Part shown: in pieces, positions 61,855 through 64,000 of the stretch
Layout: the number at the start of each line of letters is the position of its first letter
Position numbering within the stretch: position 1 is the first letter of the stretch
Assembly (NCBI RefSeq): GCF_031119335.1
Contig: NZ_JAVHXT010000004.1
Location: 170,774 to 234,773 of the forward strand
DNA from: Pedobacter sp.
GTDB taxonomy: Bacteria; Bacteroidota; Bacteroidia; Sphingobacteriales; Sphingobacteriaceae
Direction of reading: 5' to 3'
Length of the DNA: 64,000 nucleotides
Position numbers and translations under genes: made by a program
Notes under the pieces: generated by a model
Databases searched by the model: none
What the model was told of the DNA's origin: nothing
The model's input: only the letters and a program-made list of their open reading frames with translations

Positions 61855-64000
61855 ATGCCTAAAGACACTTCCATCAATTCAGTATTGATTATCGGATCTG
61901 GCCCCATCATTATCGGACAAGCCTGCGAATTTGACTACTCTGGTTCTCAAGCCGCACTTTCTTTAAAAGAAGAAGGAGTTAAAGTTTCGATCATTAACTC
62001 TAATCCGGCTACCATTATGACCGACAAGGTAATTGGTGACCATGTTTATTTAAAACCTCTAACACTCGAATCGATTGAAGAGATTTTAGTTGAACACAAA
62101 AACAACCCTAACTTACCTACTATTGATGCAGTTTTACCTACCATGGGTGGACAAACAGCACTGAATCTTTGTGTTGATGCCGAAGAAAGAGGTTTATGGA
62201 AAAAACACGATGTTAGGATTATTGGGGTAGATGTTGCTGCTATCGATAAGACCGAAAACAGAGAGTCTTTCCGCCAGTTAATGGTAGATATTGGTGTTGG
62301 TGTTGCAACTTCAAAGATTGCCAATTCATTTTTAGAAGGTAAGGAAGCGGCACAAGAAATTGGCTTCCCATTGGTAATTCGCCCTTCTTACACCCTTGGT
62401 GGCTACGGCGGTGGCTTTGTACACAAAAAAGAAGATTTTGATGCAGCACTTAAACGCGGTTTAGAAGCTTCACCAACCCACGAGGTTTTGGTAGAGCAAG
62501 CGGTTTTAGGCTGGAAAGAATATGAGTTAGAGTTATTGAGAGATAGCAACGACAACGTAATCATCATCTGTTCTATCGAGAACTTTGATCCAATGGGTAT
62601 CCACACTGGAGACTCGATTACTGTTGCTCCTGCAATGACTTTATCAGATCGCTGCTACCAAGAAATGCGTAACCAAGCCATCAAAATGATGCGTGCTATT
62701 GGTAATTTTGCAGGTGGTTGTAACGTACAGTTTTCTGTAAACCCAGATAACGATGAAATCATAGCTATCGAGATTAACCCACGTGTATCTCGTTCATCGG
62801 CCTTGGCTAGTAAAGCAACAGGCTATCCAATTGCTAAAATTGCAGCTAAATTGGCTATCGGTTACAACTTAGATGAAATCGAAAATCAAATTACAAAAAC
62901 TACTTCAGCTTACTTTGAGCCAACTTTAGATTACGTAATTGTAAAAATCCCTCGCTTTAACTTCGATAAATTTAAAGGCGCCAACATGGAGCTTGGTTTA
63001 CAGATGAAAGCTGTTGGAGAGGTAATGGCCATTGGTCGTAACTTTATTGAGGCATTGCAAAAAGCTTGTCAGAGTTTAGAGATTGGTCGTGCTGGTATCG
63101 GTGCAGATGGCCGTCAAAAACGCGACATCGAAGAAATTATGCATGGCTTACAGCACCCAAGCTGGAACCGTCTATTCTTAATTAAAGATGCGATGAGCAT
63201 GGGTGTACCACTAGAATCTATCCGCAAGGTAACCAAAATTGACAAGTGGTTCTTAAATCAAATTCAAGAGTTAGTAGCTTTAGAAACAGAACTAAAACGC
63301 TACTCGCTAACTAATATCCCTAGAGATTTCTTCTTCAACTTGAAGCAAAAAGGTTTCTCTGATATACAAATTGCTTACGTTTTAGGTAACGTAACAGAAG
63401 ACGAAGTTTACAATCGCCGTAGAGAGCTTAACATTAGAAGAGTTTACAAAATGGTGGATACTTGTGCTGCGGAATTTGCTGCACAAACACCTTACTTTTA
63501 CTCTACTTTTGAAGAAGCTCCTCAACAAATTTCATTGGTATCTGGCGAAGTTTTATCTGATGGCGATGAGTTAGGCACTAACGAATCTGTAGTTTCTGAC
63601 AGAAAGAAAGTGATTGTTTTAGGCTCAGGACCTAACCGTATCGGTCAAGGTATTGAGTTCGATTACTCTTGCGTTCACGGATTATTGGCAGCAAAAGAGA
63701 ATGGCTTCGAAGCCATCATGATTAACTGTAATCCAGAAACGGTAAGTACAGATTTTAACATGGCCGATAAACTTTATTTCGAGCCTGTATTCTGGGAACA
63801 CGTACGTGAAATTATCGATTTAGAAAACCCAATTGGCGTTATCGTTCAATTAGGTGGTCAAACTGCCTTGAAAATGGCTGAAAAGCTACACGAGAATAAC
63901 ATCCGCATTATCGGTACTTCTTACGAGGATATGGATAAAGCAGAAGATCGTGGTAGTTTCTCAGATTTACTGAAAGATTTAGACATTCCTTATCCAAAAT
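61855..64000 (+). CDS. carB: Carbamoyl-phosphate synthase large subunit (N-terminal ~715 residues; cut by window edge)
   Basis: Makes carbamoyl phosphate from bicarbonate, ammonia and two ATP for pyrimidine and arginine synthesis. The ATG at 61855 gives MPKDTSINSVLIIGSGPIII. The first ATP-grasp domain carries RPSYTLGGYGGGF and EINPRVSRSSALASKATGYP. The second half starts with VIVLGSGPNRIGQGIEFDYS, the internal repeat of the N-terminus. The usual length is about 940-1070 residues; the rest lies beyond the window. The identification is certain. Confidence 0.97.
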   Translation, partial: MPKDTSINSVLIIGSGPIIIGQACEFDYSGSQAALSLKEEGVKVSIINSNPATIMTDKVIGDHVYLKPLTLESIEEILVEHKNNPNLPTIDAVLPTMGGQTALNLCVDAEERGLWKKHDVRIIGVDVAAIDKTENRESFRQLMVDIGVGVATSKIANSFLEGKEAAQEIGFPLVIRPSYTLGGYGGGFVHKKEDFDAALKRGLEASPTHEVLVEQAVLGWKEYELELLRDSNDNVIIICSIENFDPMGIHTGDSITVAPAMTLSDRCYQEMRNQAIKMMRAIGNFAGGCNVQFSVNPDNDEIIAIEINPRVSRSSALASKATGYPIAKIAAKLAIGYNLDEIENQITKTTSAYFEPTLDYVIVKIPRFNFDKFKGANMELGLQMKAVGEVMAIGRNFIEALQKACQSLEIGRAGIGADGRQKRDIEEIMHGLQHPSWNRLFLIKDAMSMGVPLESIRKVTKIDKWFLNQIQELVALETELKRYSLTNIPRDFFFNLKQKGFSDIQIAYVLGNVTEDEVYNRRRELNIRRVYKMVDTCAAEFAAQTPYFYSTFEEAPQQISLVSGEVLSDGDELGTNESVVSDRKKVIVLGSGPNRIGQGIEFDYSCVHGLLAAKENGFEAIMINCNPETVSTDFNMADKLYFEPVFWEHVREIIDLENPIGVIVQLGGQTALKMAEKLHENNIRIIGTSYEDMDKAEDRGSFSDLLKDLDIPYPK

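Noticed and set aside
1..64000. rRNA, tRNA, tmRNA, phage, plasmid or intact transposase genes
   Set aside because: None was seen on either strand by eye; a covariance-model search (for example tRNAscan-SE or Infernal) would be decisive.

Overview
The window is chromosomal DNA from a Bacteroidota bacterium, most likely a Sphingobacteriaceae member close to Pedobacter. The evidence is low GC content, a SusC/SusD polysaccharide locus, a type IX secretion sorting domain, a GLPGLI-family protein, promoters with the TAnnTTTG -7 box, and many dispersed intergenic palindromes. No rRNA, tRNA, CRISPR array, intact insertion sequence or prophage was seen. Both edges cut a gene: uvrA on the left (minus strand) and carB on the right (plus strand).

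Layout. 1-13.8 kb is housekeeping: uvrA (partial), a fatty acid desaturase, a TPR protein, fabV, a SulP transporter, a pirin, peptide deformylase, an M16 peptidase, an HtrA protease and dapF. The gaps here are full of nested palindromic repeats. 14-16.8 kb holds an unrecognised cassette: a lipoprotein with an HExxH motif and a small exported protein, plus a second small exported protein behind a duplicated 100-bp leader in which the lipoprotein gene appears to have collapsed to a five-codon remnant. 16.9-23.4 kb is a TetR-regulated RND efflux operon. 23.9-33.2 kb has a Pif1-type helicase with an HTH tail, an outer-membrane barrel plus GLPGLI pair, an OmpR-type response regulator with its histidine kinase, and a DUF3127 protein with an SSB-like tail. 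33.3-36.2 kb has an rRNA methyltransferase, an XRE regulator and an HD hydrolase.

At 36.3-38.3 kb a 7TM-DISM sensor protein carries, in place of a kinase output, the zinc ribbon and HTH-like part of an IS1595-type transposase. It sits directly upstream of a polysaccharide utilisation locus (38.7-52.7 kb) with GH2, GH5, SusC, SusD, a PKD-like lipoprotein, a GLUG-repeat lipoprotein, GH128 and a T9SS-secreted protein. GH128 and GH5 point to a beta-1,3-glucan-type substrate. No classical hybrid two-component or anti-sigma regulator lies in the locus, so the sensor fusion is the nearest candidate regulator.

52.7-64 kb has a radical-SAM DNA repair/modification pair, a histidine kinase followed by a DUF47-PiT phosphate transporter pair (both transcription units have Pho-box-like direct repeats at the same distance from the -7 box), a PnuC-NadR-like nicotinamide riboside salvage pair, a sorbosone dehydrogenase-like lipoprotein, and carB.

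Two possible regulatory networks can be read from the DNA. The first is a phosphate-starvation unit at 55-58 kb. The second is a set of TGTTAAA tandem repeats before the HK-RR operon, the barrel-GLPGLI operon and the htrA/dapF divergent region, which would fit an envelope-stress regulon of the OmpR-type regulator.
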